A stretch of 44,919 nt of DNA from RGIG2000 sp045612665 (GCA_045612665.1 JAZKZO010000017.1:1-44919); one strand, 5' to 3'; positions 1 through 7,606 are shown, counted from the first letter of the stretch. The notes: generated by a model not told the origin, from the letters alone. A program made the numbers and translations.

Positions 1-57
1 CACAAAAATTCCAAAGCATAAGATTACTGAAAGCAATAGAGAAAATATTCTTTTCAT
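1..57 (-). CDS. Partial secreted or lipoprotein gene (N-terminus only)
   Basis: Nineteen codons from an ATG at 57 run off the left edge of the window. The peptide begins MKRIFSLLLSVILCFGIFV, a basic start followed by a hydrophobic stretch, as in a signal peptide. It closely resembles the first 19 residues of the lipoprotein at 71-478, so the two are probably tandem paralogues. A GGAGTGA ribosome site precedes the ATG and lies against the stop of the upstream gene, so the two are probably cotranscribed. The mature protein is outside the window. Confidence 0.7.
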   Translation of the reverse strand, partial: MKRIFSLLLSVILCFGIFV

Positions 58-70
58 ATTATCACTCCTT

Positions 71-478
71 TTAATCAAGAGTTTCGCCAAAATACTTTTC
101 AATAATAGCGTTTATTTGAGCTGTTTCCTCCTCGGAAAGCTGCAAGTGTCGCTCATCTCCGGACTGCTCGCTTCCCAAATCATTAAAAATGCCTACTGAA
201 GAATATTTTATTTCCAAACCAGAAAAACACACTACGTAGTCTGGTATAGTTTTGGTTATGTCAAATGCCCACGCGCCCTCGTTAAACATTTTTTCTATCA
301 ATTCTGCGTCCTGTTTTGAAAGTTGTACGGTTTTGTTACTGATAATTTCTCTGACCATAATTTCGCTTTGAGAAGCTTCAGATGACTGCTCGCTAAATGA
401 GCTTCTCTCATCATTACAAGAAACAAATACACCAAGGCACAAAATCGTTGCAAGTAATAGCAAAATTATTTTTTTCAT
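71..478 (-). CDS. Small putative lipoprotein, function unknown
   Basis: The 135-residue protein starts with MKKIILLLLATILCLGVFVSC. The lysines, hydrophobic core and Cys21 form a lipoprotein signal, although Phe at -3 is not the usual lipobox residue. A Ser/Glu-rich linker follows at about residues 22-45, then a small acidic domain I do not recognise. It is expected to be anchored on the outer face of the membrane. The next gene downstream (1-57) has a very similar signal sequence and starts 13 bases after this stop, so the two look like a tandem duplication in one transcript. A promoter-like sequence lies at 503-532. Confidence 0.75.
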   Translation of the reverse strand: MKKIILLLLATILCLGVFVSCNDERSSFSEQSSEASQSEIMVREIISNKTVQLSKQDAELIEKMFNEGAWAFDITKTIPDYVVCFSGLEIKYSSVGIFNDLGSEQSGDERHLQLSEEETAQINAIIEKYFGETLD

Positions 479-502
479 AAGATCAGCCCCTTTCTTAATT
501 TT

Positions 503-532
503 ATTGTAGCATACGGAAAATATGCTTGTAAA
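503..532 (-). promoter_or_regulatory. Promoter of the lipoprotein gene, with an inverted repeat
   Basis: On the minus strand a -35 TTTACA (527-532) and a -10 TACAAT (503-508) are 18 bases apart. The spacer is nearly filled by an inverted repeat, AGCATA (508-513) and TATGCT (521-526), which could be a regulator site. Confidence 0.5.
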
Positions 533-570
533 TGCTTTTCACTTAATTTTCATCAAATGTTCACAAAATC

Positions 571-591
571 AAAAAAGCACTCGGTGAGTGC
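571..591 (-). terminator. Rho-independent terminator of the 65-residue gene
   Basis: A perfect stem GCACTC (577-582) and GAGTGC (586-591) with a three-base loop is followed on the minus strand by six T. It lies just past the stop of 595-792. The same stem and loop recur in the terminator at 1106-1130. Confidence 0.75.
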
Positions 592-594
592 ATT

Positions 595-792
595 TTAGTG
601 CTTTTTTAAAAGTATAATTTCGGGAAATGTTATTTCTTTTGTCTTTTCTTCTATTGACAAAAATTTTTTAGAAAGCTCGACGAGTGCGATATTAACCTCT
701 TTTTCTTCTATTCCAAAGACTCGGCAAAGAGCCCAAAGCTCGTCCTCGGACAAGAAAAGTCTTCTCCTTTTTACGCCTTTAACCAATCTCAT
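595..792 (-). CDS. Small protein divergent from an XRE regulator
   Basis: The 65-residue protein (MRLVKGVKRRRLFLSEDELW...) has a basic N-terminus and looks helical. I do not recognise the family. Coding is supported by a GAGGTGG ribosome site before the ATG, a well-spaced promoter (-35 TTGACT at 833-838, -10 TAAAAT at 810-815, 17 bases apart) and its own terminator. It is transcribed away from the XRE gene at 896, and one of two shared operators fills its promoter spacer. By analogy with small phage-type switches it could be an antagonist or target of that repressor. This is inference from layout only. Confidence 0.6.
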   Translation of the reverse strand: MRLVKGVKRRRLFLSEDELWALCRVFGIEEKEVNIALVELSKKFLSIEEKTKEITFPEIILLKKH

Positions 793-809
793 TTTACCAC
801 CTCGGTTAT

Positions 810-864
810 ATTTTAACCTGTTTTAGGTTAAAAGTCAATAATCTAAAACAGATTAGTATATACT
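810..864. promoter_or_regulatory. Divergent promoter region with two matching operators
   Basis: Operator 1 (811-833) is TTTTAACCT, GTTTT, AGGTTAAAA. It lies between the -35 and -10 of the minus-strand gene. Operator 2 (839-855) is TAATCT, AAAAC, AGATTA. Its reverse complement has core AATCTGTTTTAGATT, against AACCTGTTTTAGGTT in operator 1. The cores differ only at one symmetric position in each arm, so one protein probably binds both. Operator 2 sits just before a plus-strand -10 TATACT (859-864) for the XRE gene. Centres are 25 bases apart. Confidence 0.7.
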
Positions 865-895
865 TTTGGTAGAAACAAGTTAAGGGGGGAATGTT

Positions 896-1105
896 ATGTA
901 TAAGCGCATACGCGATTTGCGTGAGGACAAGGACTTAACACAAACAGAGCTTGCAAAAATGCTTGGTATGTCGCAAACGGGCTACTCTAAATACGAAACG
1001 GGCGAAAACGACATTCCAACCTCGGTGCTTATTTGGCTATCTCGCTTTTACGAGGTAAGCATTGACTATTTGCTTGGCGAAACGAACAATCCTAAAAGAA
1101 ACTAA
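896..1105 (+). CDS. XRE-family (Cro/CI-like) repressor
   Basis: The 69-residue protein is almost entirely a helix-turn-helix of the XRE/Cro-CI family. LTQTELAKMLGMSQTGYSKY forms the recognition region (about residues 14-33), and the end, SIDYLLGETNNPKRN, is typical of small Firmicutes repressors. An AAGGGGGGA ribosome site precedes the ATG. There is no second domain, so it resembles a minimal phage-type repressor. It is divergent from 595-792, with paired operators between them, and probably represses both genes. The shared terminator at 1106-1130 follows the stop. Confidence 0.9.
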   Translation: MYKRIRDLREDKDLTQTELAKMLGMSQTGYSKYETGENDIPTSVLIWLSRFYEVSIDYLLGETNNPKRN

Positions 1106-1130
1106 AAAGGCACTCGGTGAGTGCCTTTTA
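1106..1130. terminator. Bidirectional terminator
   Basis: The stem GGCACTC (1109-1115) and GAGTGCC (1119-1125) is flanked by A on the left and TTTT on the right. It can serve both the XRE gene and the converging hydrolase gene. Confidence 0.8.
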
Positions 1131-2096
1131 TTATTTTTCTAAGTGCTCAAATATTCTTTCCCAGAGGTTCATATCCTGCTCGGTTATTGCGTGCCAGTTG
1201 TAGAAATTGATAAAGCGCGCCTTTGACTCGGGCGTTTTGAGAAGTCCCTTGCGCTTCATTTTTTTCAAATCCTTGAAGAATTTGCGCTTATGTGCGATTG
1301 CCTCGGGCGTAAAGTTCGGATTATGGTCCTTGCCATTTTCCAAAATAAAGCTTATATTCGGCTTTTCGGCAAGCTGTGCCTTTAAAATATCGTAGCTATA
1401 CCTTTTCTGCACCATTTTATCGTTGTCGGAGTAGATAAGAAGCACGGGAATATCGGTTGCCATAAGCGAATCTAACGCGTTATAGGTATAGAAAAACGGA
1501 TTTGCCTCGCGCTCTAGCTTGTTTATCGCCTTGCGAACAGACGCAAGAGGTCCTCTAAAGTTTTGCCTTACCATTTTATCAACCGAGATAAAGCCCGACA
1601 TTGACAGGGCGGTATGAATATCACGGTGAAGGGCGCAAATATTCATTGTGGAAAATCCGCCCCAGCTGTGCCCCATTACGCAAATTTTCTTGTCAGAGGT
1701 CGAGGGATGTGTCTTTAAAAAGGCAATTACATCATCGAGGTCGCTAAGGGATTGCGAAAGACCGTTTGCGCTTTCGCCCTCGGAGTCCATACAGCCTGTG
1801 TGGTCGTATGCGACAACTAAAAATCCGTGATATGCAAGAAGCTCTATCTCCTTCATATACGCAGTATGCCCACCGCCAAGACCGTGGTCGAAAACGACTA
1901 CTCTGTCGGGAAATTTGATATCGTAGTGGTAAAAATATCCACGCAAGGTGTCGCCACGCTTGCTCTCTATCTCAAAGCGCTCCGCACAAAGCCCGTCAAA
2001 GTCGTCCTTTGTAAAATAGAATATCCCCTCGGCATTGTCGCAACGCGCAAAAATCATACTCTTGTAAATCTCGATTACCTTGTCCTTAAAGCCCAT
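1131..2096 (-). CDS. Alpha/beta hydrolase (serine hydrolase), cytoplasmic
   Basis: The 321-residue protein has an alpha/beta hydrolase fold. DHGLGGG at about residue 70 fits the oxyanion-hole strand, and GHSWGG at about 143 is the nucleophile elbow with the catalytic Ser. SDNDKMV at about 223 probably holds the acid, and KDHNP at about 256 the His. There is no signal peptide. Relatives are annotated as dienelactone-hydrolase-like or peptidase-like; the substrate cannot be read from sequence. It is a single gene with its own promoter (2116-2144, TTGACT and TAAAAT, 17 apart) and an AGAGGTGAT ribosome site. Confidence 0.88.
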   Translation of the reverse strand: MGFKDKVIEIYKSMIFARCDNAEGIFYFTKDDFDGLCAERFEIESKRGDTLRGYFYHYDIKFPDRVVVFDHGLGGGHTAYMKEIELLAYHGFLVVAYDHTGCMDSEGESANGLSQSLSDLDDVIAFLKTHPSTSDKKICVMGHSWGGFSTMNICALHRDIHTALSMSGFISVDKMVRQNFRGPLASVRKAINKLEREANPFFYTYNALDSLMATDIPVLLIYSDNDKMVQKRYSYDILKAQLAEKPNISFILENGKDHNPNFTPEAIAHKRKFFKDLKKMKRKGLLKTPESKARFINFYNWHAITEQDMNLWERIFEHLEK

Positions 2097-2115
2097 AATA
2101 TCACCTCTTTATTAT

Positions 2116-2144
2116 ATTTTACCACCTTTTCAAATTTTAGTCAA
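2116..2144 (-). promoter_or_regulatory. Promoter of the hydrolase gene
   Basis: Minus strand: -35 TTGACT (2139-2144), 17-base spacer, -10 TAAAAT (2116-2121) preceded by GGTGG. It starts within bases of the upstream terminator. Confidence 0.65.
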
Positions 2145-2145
2145 C

Positions 2146-2172
2146 AAAAAAGCGAACGGTTTTCCGCTCGCT
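2146..2172 (-). terminator. Terminator of the rimP-infB operon
   Basis: GCGAACGG (2152-2159) pairs with CCGCTCGC (2164-2171) around a TTTT loop, with one imperfect pair. A minus-strand T run follows. It ends the infB transcript after the repeat at 2329-2424. Confidence 0.7.
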
Positions 2173-2328
2173 TTTTGTTTGTAATCGAATTTGCGCTTAT
2201 GCTCTGGAAACTTGTTGCCCGTTAAGGAACAAGTTATCCTGCGAACCCCCAAAACTTACTTCGTGCATTTCGGGGAACCCCAGTGCGAGGCGCACCACGC
2301 GCAAATCAACCGATAGAGTGTGGATAAT
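2173..2328. other. Intergenic remnant without a gene
   Basis: No open frame with a ribosome site was seen. The stretch 2250-2300 contains CCCCC and GGGG tracts and GC-rich short inverted pieces, and may be an old, decayed repeat. The function is unknown. Confidence 0.4.
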
Positions 2329-2424
2329 CAAGTTAGACAAGGCGCACTGCAAGTCGCGGGCGAAGGTGTACTTTAGTGTACATCAAGGTCGCGACTGAAG
2401 CGCAACGCAGTATAACGAAGATTA
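2329..2424 (-). repeat. Family A covarying palindrome, copy A1
   Basis: The middle stem is AGTCGCG (2352-2358) with CGCGACT (2390-2396). The inner stem is TGTAC (2367-2371) with GTACA (2378-2382). The conserved left flank is AAGTTAGACAAGGCGCAC and the right flank is GCAACGCAGTATAACG. The right end abuts the infB stop codon (2422-2424), and TAATC at that stop can pair with GATTA of the far flank. The stems are also found in copies A2-A7 with different bases. Confidence 0.85.
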
Positions 2425-5085
2425 GGCGCGCTCTACTTGTTGCATTTCAAATGCCTCGAGAATATCGCCCTCTTTAATATCATTGAATTTTTCAAGTCCG
2501 ATACCACATTCGTAGCCCTGCGCTACTTCCTTTACGTCGTCCTTGAAACGACGAAGTGATGAAATCTTGTCCTCGAAAATAACGATACCGTCGCGAATAA
2601 CACGAATTTGTGATTGGCGTGTGATTTTTCCGTCTTGAACGTAGCTTCCTGCGATTGTACCAACGTTTGGAACGCGAATTGTTTGTCTTACCTCAGCGTG
2701 TCCGTTGATAACCTCCTTGAAGGTTGGAGCAAGCATACCCTTCATGGCAGCTTCCATTTCCTCAATGATTTCATAGATAATTCTATGTGTTCTGATATCA
2801 ACATTTTGTCTTTCGGCAGAGTCGATTGCGCCCTTATCAGGACGAACGTTGAAGCCTACGATAATTGCATTAGATGCAGCAGCGAGCATTACATCGCTTT
2901 CGGTAATTCCACCGACACCTGTGTGAATAACATTAACCTTAACCTCGGCATTTGAGAGCTTAACGAGTGAAGCCTTAACAGCCTCGGAGCTTCCACCAAC
3001 GTCAGCCTTAACGATAACGTTGATTTCCTTTGCTCCCTCGCTAATTTGTGCAAAGAGGTCGTCGAGGTTAACCTTAGCATTTGCCTTGAATACCTCTTCC
3101 TTTGCCTTTGCCTTTCTTTGCTCAGCGAGCTCTCTTGCCATTCTCTCGTCCTCAACGGCATTGAACTCATCACCTGCCATTGGAACCTCGGTAAGACCCA
3201 TAATTTCAACAGCCTTACTTGGACCTGCGCTCTTAACAACCTTACCGTTGTGGTCGTTCATAGCTCTTACGTGTCCTACGGCTGTGCCTGCGATTACTAC
3301 ATCGCCACTCTTAAGTGTACCGTTTTGAACGAGAACGGTTGCAACAGGTCCACGACCCTTGTCAAGCTTAGCCTCGATTACGATACCCTTAGCGCGTCTA
3401 TTTGGATTAGCCTTAAGCTCCTTAACCTCGGCAACGAGAAGAACATTTTCGAGAAGGTCGTCAAGTCCCATACCTGTTTTTGCAGACACAGGTACGCAAA
3501 TAACGTCTCCGCCCCATTCCTCGGGAACGAGCTCATACTGTGTGAGCTCCTGCTTGATTGCATCGGGATTTGCGGTTGGCTTATCCATTTTATTGATTGC
3601 GATTATAATGTCAACGCCTGCAGCCTTTGCGTGGTTGATTGCCTCAACTGTTTGTGGCATAATTCCGTCGTCAGCTGCAACAACGATGATTGCGATATCA
3701 GTTGCCATAGCACCGCGAAGACGCATTGCTGTAAACGCCTCGTGGCCTGGGGTGTCAAGGAAAGTGATTGGCTTTCCGTCGATTGTTACGCTATAAGCAC
3801 CGATATGCTGTGTGATACCGCCTGCCTCGCCTGCGGTAACGCTTGTATGTCTGATTGCGTCAAGAACTGATGTCTTACCGTGGTCAACGTGTCCCATTAC
3901 GCAAACAACGGGCGCTCTCTCAACAAGAGCTGATGCATCGTCCTCGGCATCGTCAAAGAGCTTCTCCTCGATTGTAACAACAACCTCTTTTGTAACCTTT
4001 GCGCCAAGCTCATCACCGATAAGGTACGCGGTATCATAGTCAACGATTTGGTTTACGGTAGCCATTACGCCCATCATCATAAGGCGCTTGATAACCTCGC
4101 TTGAGGTTACCTTAAGGCGAGATGCAAGCTCTCCAACGGTGATTTCGTCGGGAACTGTGATTGCAAGCTGAGTATTCTTTGCCTTTTCGAATGCTGCGCG
4201 CTTTGCCTTCTCCTGTGCCTGACGCTCCTTATCCTTCTTGGAGTTGAATCCGCCCTCTTGGCCCTTGTTGTTTTGCTTTTTGAGCTTTTGCTTACCAGAG
4301 CCATAGTTTTCGTATGCTCCGTAATCAGCCTTTTCCTCATATTTTGAGGAATCGTATGAGCCCGAGCCTCTTGTATCAACTACGCGAGTAGCTCCTGTCT
4401 TTTTCTTAATTTCAATAGTAGATGGCTGTTCGAATTTTGGGGACTGTTGCTTTTGAGCGCCAAAGCCCTGACGGTTTTGGTTTTGTCCCTGTTGGAAGTC
4501 CTTTCTTGGACCTCTATCCTTGTTAAAGCCGTCCTTATCAAAGCCCTTATCAAAGCCCTTGTTAAAGTTATCTCTATTATCTCTGTTAAAGCCCTTGTCG
4601 AAATCCTTGCGCTGATCTCTTTGCTCACGCGGTTGGAAATCCTTTCTTGGCTCGAACTGCTTCTTTTGCTGTGTAGCTCTTTCAGCCTCTGCCTTAGCCT
4701 CAGCTCTTGCTTTTGCTTCAGCCTCTGCCTTTGCTTTAGCCTCTGCTTCAGCCTTAGCCTTAGCTTCCGCCTCTGCCTTTGCCTTAGCTTCCGCTTCAGC
4801 CTTAGCCTTCTTTTCAGCCTCAGCCTTAGCCTTTGCCTCAGCCTCAGCCTTCTTTTGAGCCTCGGTTTTTCTTACCTTACCTGCAGGAACGTCAGTTTTC
4901 TTTGCGAGGTAGTCGTTAAGACTTACGTTCTCGCACAAAACTGCGATACGGTTTGCAACCACATTCGCATCCTTAGTTTCAAGAGAATCGCCACTTGCCT
5001 TAACGCCTGCTATCTCAATTACCTCGGTTACGTCCTTAATATCTAATCCGAAATTTTTCGCAAAATCCTTAATCTTTATTGCCAT
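2422..5085 (-). CDS. infB: Translation initiation factor IF-2
   Basis: This GTPase places initiator fMet-tRNA on the ribosome. The 887-residue protein has an IF2_N domain at about 1-53 and an Ala/Glu/Lys repeat tract at about 70-135. A Gly/Asn/Gln/Arg/Asp-rich linker runs to about 290, with a second IF2_N domain at about 311-365. In the G domain, GHVDHGKT at about 396 is the P-loop, DTPGHEAF is G3 and NKMDKP is G4; beta-barrel and C-terminal initiator-tRNA domains follow. The long AEAKAKAE tract resembles the E. coli long form in size. It is the last gene of the rimP-nusA-ylxR-ylxQ-infB operon, seven bases after ylxQ. The gene's stop is fused to repeat A1, and rbfA does not follow it here. 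Confidence 0.98.
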   Translation of the reverse strand: MAIKIKDFAKNFGLDIKDVTEVIEIAGVKASGDSLETKDANVVANRIAVLCENVSLNDYLAKKTDVPAGKVRKTEAQKKAEAEAKAKAEAEKKAKAEAEAKAKAEAEAKAKAEAEAKAKAEAEAKARAEAKAEAERATQQKKQFEPRKDFQPREQRDQRKDFDKGFNRDNRDNFNKGFDKGFDKDGFNKDRGPRKDFQQGQNQNRQGFGAQKQQSPKFEQPSTIEIKKKTGATRVVDTRGSGSYDSSKYEEKADYGAYENYGSGKQKLKKQNNKGQEGGFNSKKDKERQAQEKAKRAAFEKAKNTQLAITVPDEITVGELASRLKVTSSEVIKRLMMMGVMATVNQIVDYDTAYLIGDELGAKVTKEVVVTIEEKLFDDAEDDASALVERAPVVCVMGHVDHGKTSVLDAIRHTSVTAGEAGGITQHIGAYSVTIDGKPITFLDTPGHEAFTAMRLRGAMATDIAIIVVAADDGIMPQTVEAINHAKAAGVDIIIAINKMDKPTANPDAIKQELTQYELVPEEWGGDVICVPVSAKTGMGLDDLLENVLLVAEVKELKANPNRRAKGIVIEAKLDKGRGPVATVLVQNGTLKSGDVVIAGTAVGHVRAMNDHNGKVVKSAGPSKAVEIMGLTEVPMAGDEFNAVEDERMARELAEQRKAKAKEEVFKANAKVNLDDLFAQISEGAKEINVIVKADVGGSSEAVKASLVKLSNAEVKVNVIHTGVGGITESDVMLAAASNAIIVGFNVRPDKGAIDSAERQNVDIRTHRIIYEIIEEMEAAMKGMLAPTFKEVINGHAEVRQTIRVPNVGTIAGSYVQDGKITRQSQIRVIRDGIVIFEDKISSLRRFKDDVKEVAQGYECGIGLEKFNDIKEGDILEAFEMQQVERA

Positions 5086-5092
5086 ATATCAG

Positions 5093-5401
5093 TTACCTCG
5101 TTTCCACTTGATTTATGAGCTCACGTGAAAAGCCCTCGTCGGTTATGCCAAGCGCACAAACTGCGCTATCCTTGCCTATTGCCCTCGATAATTCAAGAGA
5201 GGATGCGCCTGCCTCTATACATTTTACGCCGTAAAACGCGCACTTATCTGTAATTTTCTTTTTTGTGTTCGCCGATGCGTCAGGTGCATATATAACGACC
5301 TTTATTTTACCCTTTGGGAGTGATTCGGTCACCAAAGGAGTGCCGATTACCATTGCCCCTGCTCTGCGACACAAGCCTAGCATAAGAAGAAATTTGTTCA
5401 T
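5093..5401 (-). CDS. ylxQ: L7Ae-family RNA-binding protein YlxQ
   Basis: The 102-residue protein has the L7Ae/L30e fold: MLGLCRRAGAMVIGT near the start, then alternating strands and helices with YAPDASANTKKKI in the middle. Family members bind kink-turn RNA, and YlxQ is a conserved companion of infB in Firmicutes. The ATG overlaps the ylxR TGA in an ATGA junction (5398-5401), indicating coupled translation. The exact role of YlxQ is not established. Confidence 0.92.
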   Translation of the reverse strand: MNKFLLMLGLCRRAGAMVIGTPLVTESLPKGKIKVVIYAPDASANTKKKITDKCAFYGVKCIEAGASSLELSRAIGKDSAVCALGITDEGFSRELINQVETR

Positions 5402-5664
5402 TTTTTAAGCTCCGCTCCAAGTGCCTCTGCGATTTGGTCGGGAATCTCTATTTCAAGATGCGCCCCAAGTCGCTTAGCCTTAATTGCCTTTTTCAAGCAC
5501 GCTTCGTTTTTACATATATACGCGCCTCTGCCCGATTTCTTTCCCGTGAGGTCGATTTCAACCTCGCCCTCGGGCGTGCGTACTACTCTTATAAGCTCCT
5601 TTTTAGGAAAGGATTGCATACAGCCAAGGCATTTTCTCTGCGGTATTTTTTTAACCTTTTCCAT
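5398..5664 (-). CDS. ylxR: YlxR (DUF448) RNA-binding protein
   Basis: The 88-residue protein starts MEKVKKIPQRKCLGCMQSF. RKCLGC, the RVVRTPEG region and the GRGAYIC motif are hallmarks of YlxR/DUF448, a small nucleic-acid-binding protein encoded between nusA and ylxQ. The ATG at 5664 is preferred over an upstream TTG at 5676, because GGAGG at about 5669-5673 stands at ribosome-site distance from the ATG and would overlap the longer frame. It is 19 bases from nusA and overlaps ylxQ by four. YlxR proteins are reported to act on RNA metabolism and transcription in some bacteria; the role here is inferred. Confidence 0.93.
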   Translation of the reverse strand: MEKVKKIPQRKCLGCMQSFPKKELIRVVRTPEGEVEIDLTGKKSGRGAYICKNEACLKKAIKAKRLGAHLEIEIPDQIAEALGAELKK

Positions 5665-5683
5665 AAGTGCCTCCAAGCGAAAA

Positions 5684-6751
5684 TTACTCGCTCTTTATAT
5701 CAATCTTAAAGCCTGTAAGTCTTGCTGCAAGTCTTGCGTTCTGACCTTGTCTTCCGATTGCAAGGGAGAGCTGATCTGCGCTAACTGTTACTCTTGCGCT
5801 ACGGTCGCCCTCGATGTAAACATTCTTTACGGTTGCAGGAAGAAGTGCGCTCTTGATATATTCGTTAGGATCGTCGTTATATGGGATTATGTCAATCTTT
5901 TCGCCCCAAAGCTCATTAACAACTGCGTTAATTCTTGCACCGCGATTACCGATACAAGCACCAACTGCGTCAACCTCGGGATCTCTTGAATATACAGCCA
6001 TCTTTGTTCTTGAGCCTGCCTCACGGCAAATGCTCTTAATGATTACTGTGCCGTCCTGAATTTCAGGAACCTCAGCCTCGAAAAGTCTTTTAACGAGGTC
6101 GGGATGAAGTCTTGTAAGTGAAACGACAGGACCTCTTTGCTCTCCGGAGTTAACCTGAAGTGCGTAAACCTTAATTCTATCGTCAACGCGAAGTGATTCG
6201 CCTGGGATTTGCTCGCTCTTAAGAAGAACTGCCTGTGAAATGCCTGTGTCAACTACTACGTTGCCTGTGCTATCCTCTACCTTTGTTACGATAGCGGACA
6301 TAATCTCGCCCTTCTTCTCCTCGTATTCTCTTATTTGTCTTGACTTTTCAGCCTCTCTTATAGCCTGAACGATTACCTGCTTAGCATTTTGTGCGCTAAG
6401 ACGGCGGAATTCCTTTGTATGAAGCTCATACTCGTAATCAGCACCAACGCTACGCTTTCTTGAACGGGTCTTGTGCTTGATGCCCTGTGCCTTTCTTTCA
6501 GCCTCAAATGCCTCGATTTGAGCCTTTGTCATCTCGGTTGTAGGATCTTCAACCTCGGCAACAATCTTGTACTTACGGAAAACTCTCATATCTCTCTTTT
6601 CAGGGTCGATAACTACTGTGATATTAGCTGTTCCGTACTCCTTTTTGCAGGCTGCTGCAAGTGCTGCCTCAACCTTTTCAATCATATATTCCTTTGGAAT
6701 GTGTCTTTCTCTTTCGAGCATCTCTAGTGCTTCAAAAAATTCGTTGTTCAT
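5684..6751 (-). CDS. nusA: Transcription termination/antitermination factor NusA
   Basis: NusA binds RNA polymerase and nascent RNA, affecting pausing and termination. The 355-residue protein has the N-terminal polymerase-binding domain (about 1-125), an S1 domain (about 135-200, GNVVVDTGISQAVLL) and two KH domains. GACIGNRGARINAVVNELWG marks KH1, and the SLAIGRQGQNARLAARLTG motif marks KH2. It ends after KH2, the normal length in Firmicutes, without the acidic repeats of E. coli. It lies 14 bases after rimP in the operon. Confidence 0.97.
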   Translation of the reverse strand: MNNEFFEALEMLERERHIPKEYMIEKVEAALAAACKKEYGTANITVVIDPEKRDMRVFRKYKIVAEVEDPTTEMTKAQIEAFEAERKAQGIKHKTRSRKRSVGADYEYELHTKEFRRLSAQNAKQVIVQAIREAEKSRQIREYEEKKGEIMSAIVTKVEDSTGNVVVDTGISQAVLLKSEQIPGESLRVDDRIKVYALQVNSGEQRGPVVSLTRLHPDLVKRLFEAEVPEIQDGTVIIKSICREAGSRTKMAVYSRDPEVDAVGACIGNRGARINAVVNELWGEKIDIIPYNDDPNEYIKSALLPATVKNVYIEGDRSARVTVSADQLSLAIGRQGQNARLAARLTGFKIDIKSE

Positions 6752-6765
6752 CTTTCATTCTCCTT

Positions 6766-7227
6766 TTAAAATTCAAAATAAATATTCATTTTGGCTATTG
6801 CCTTGCGTGGGATAACTATTTTTTCTTGTGCCTCTACCGTTACGCTCTCGCTATCAAAGCTGTCAAGCACTCCGATAATCGCCTTTTGTCCGTCAAGCGG
6901 TGCGTAAAGCTTCGCAATTACCGTCTGACCTATGCACGAGGACAGGTGGAAGTCGTTTTTAATCTCCCTCTCTATGCCCGGTGAGGACACATCAAGGTGA
7001 TACTCGTCCTGAATAGGATCAGCCTCGTCAAGAATCGGATCAATCGCACGCGACATTTTCTCGCAGTCCTCAATTCCGATGCCGTCGGGGGAATCAATCG
7101 TTATTGTAAGGTGGTATTCCGCGCCGATTTTCTCGTACTCAACATCCCAAACGGTGTAGCCGAGCTCATTTGCGACCTTTTCGCAAAGTGCGCTAACCTC
7201 ACTTACTATTGCCTTTGAAGATTTCAT
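6766..7227 (-). CDS. rimP: Ribosome maturation factor RimP
   Basis: RimP assists assembly of the 30S subunit. The 153-residue protein has the family's N-terminal domain (GYTVWDVEYEKIGAEYHLTI, then DSPDGIGIEDCEKMSRAIDP) and DVSSPGIER before the C-terminal Sm-like domain. It is the first gene of the operon. The leader has a good promoter (7310-7338) and a stem-loop (7257-7285), followed by a T-rich run and an AAAGGAGG ribosome site. Confidence 0.96.
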   Translation of the reverse strand: MKSSKAIVSEVSALCEKVANELGYTVWDVEYEKIGAEYHLTITIDSPDGIGIEDCEKMSRAIDPILDEADPIQDEYHLDVSSPGIEREIKNDFHLSSCIGQTVIAKLYAPLDGQKAIIGVLDSFDSESVTVEAQEKIVIPRKAIAKMNIYFEF

Positions 7228-7256
7228 TTCAACCTCCTTTTAGTAAACAAAACAAA

Positions 7257-7285
7257 ATCTGCGAAGGCTTTGGGTCCTCGCAGAT
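7257..7285 (-). promoter_or_regulatory. Stem-loop in the rimP operon leader
   Basis: An eight-base perfect stem, ATCTGCGA (7257-7264) and TCGCAGAT (7278-7285), is followed on the minus strand by TTTTGTTTTG. It lies between promoter and ribosome site of rimP. It could be an attenuator controlled by NusA itself or an mRNA stability element. I do not recognise a named leader. Confidence 0.55.
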
Positions 7286-7309
7286 AGTAAAAATACTATT
7301 ATCGTGCCT

Positions 7310-7338
7310 ATTATAGCATAGCACTTTTTAAATTGCAA
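7310..7338 (-). promoter_or_regulatory. Promoter of the rimP-infB operon
   Basis: Minus strand: -35 TTGCAA (7333-7338), 17-base spacer ending TGC (extended -10), and -10 TATAAT (7310-7315). Confidence 0.75.
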
Positions 7339-7377
7339 GACTTTTTTTAATTTTTTTAGAAAAAATATAATATATAG

Positions 7378-7406
7378 TTTACAAATAAAAATATTTGTGC
7401 TAAAAT
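7378..7406 (+). promoter_or_regulatory. Promoter of the CPBP protease-cysS transcript
   Basis: -35 TTTACA (7378-7383), 17-base spacer ending TGC, and -10 TAAAAT (7401-7406). The leader to the ATG at 7607 is about 195 bases and carries short repeats and structure B1. Confidence 0.7.
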
Positions 7407-7420
7407 AATGTGAAACAAAT

Positions 7421-7450
7421 GCGGAATGCAGAATGCGGAATGCGGAATGC
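7421..7450 (+). repeat. GGAATGC-type short tandem repeat
   Basis: Repeated GCGGAATGC and GCAGAATGC units. The same heptamer family occurs at 10165-10245, 14399-14415, 19250-19275, 22668-22696, 30788-30825 and 44385-44430, mostly beside structured repeats. Confidence 0.8.
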
Positions 7451-7590
7451 GTATACGAGCAAAAGCGAGTATCAAGGTTCCAAGTGTGAAAATGCTATTT
7501 GATTTTCACAAGCTACGAAGTAGCCTGTTTGGAAAACAGAGAACTTGGGTTCTTCAATTCGGAATGAAATCACACGGCAGTGTGCATTTC
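7451..7590 (+). repeat. Family B multibranched structure, copy B1
   Basis: The first stem is ATAC/GTAT with tandem G-A mismatches and an inner GC/GC (7453-7472). A closing stem CCAAGT (7480-7485) with ACTTGG (7543-7548) encloses three hairpins: GTGAAAAT/ATTTTCAC (7486-7509), GCTAC/GTAGC (7512-7524) and CTGTTT/AAACAG (7525-7539). A further CACAC/GTGTG hairpin follows to about 7587. Copy B2 (44501-44617, minus strand) keeps all these stems with compensatory changes. It lies in the 5' leader of the protease gene, in sense orientation. Confidence 0.8.
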
Positions 7591-7606
7591 AAGAAAGGGG
7601 TAGCGT

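Noticed and set aside
3046..3870. Long open frame (274 codons) antisense to infB
   Set aside because: It mirrors the codon pattern of infB, has no ribosome site, and its translation is Cys/Asn-rich low-quality sequence. The infB assignment is certain.
4447..5046. 199-codon plus-strand frame opposite the infB low-complexity region
   Set aside because: It is an artefact of the Ala/Glu/Lys repeat, giving Leu/Ser/Cys/Phe runs; no start signals.
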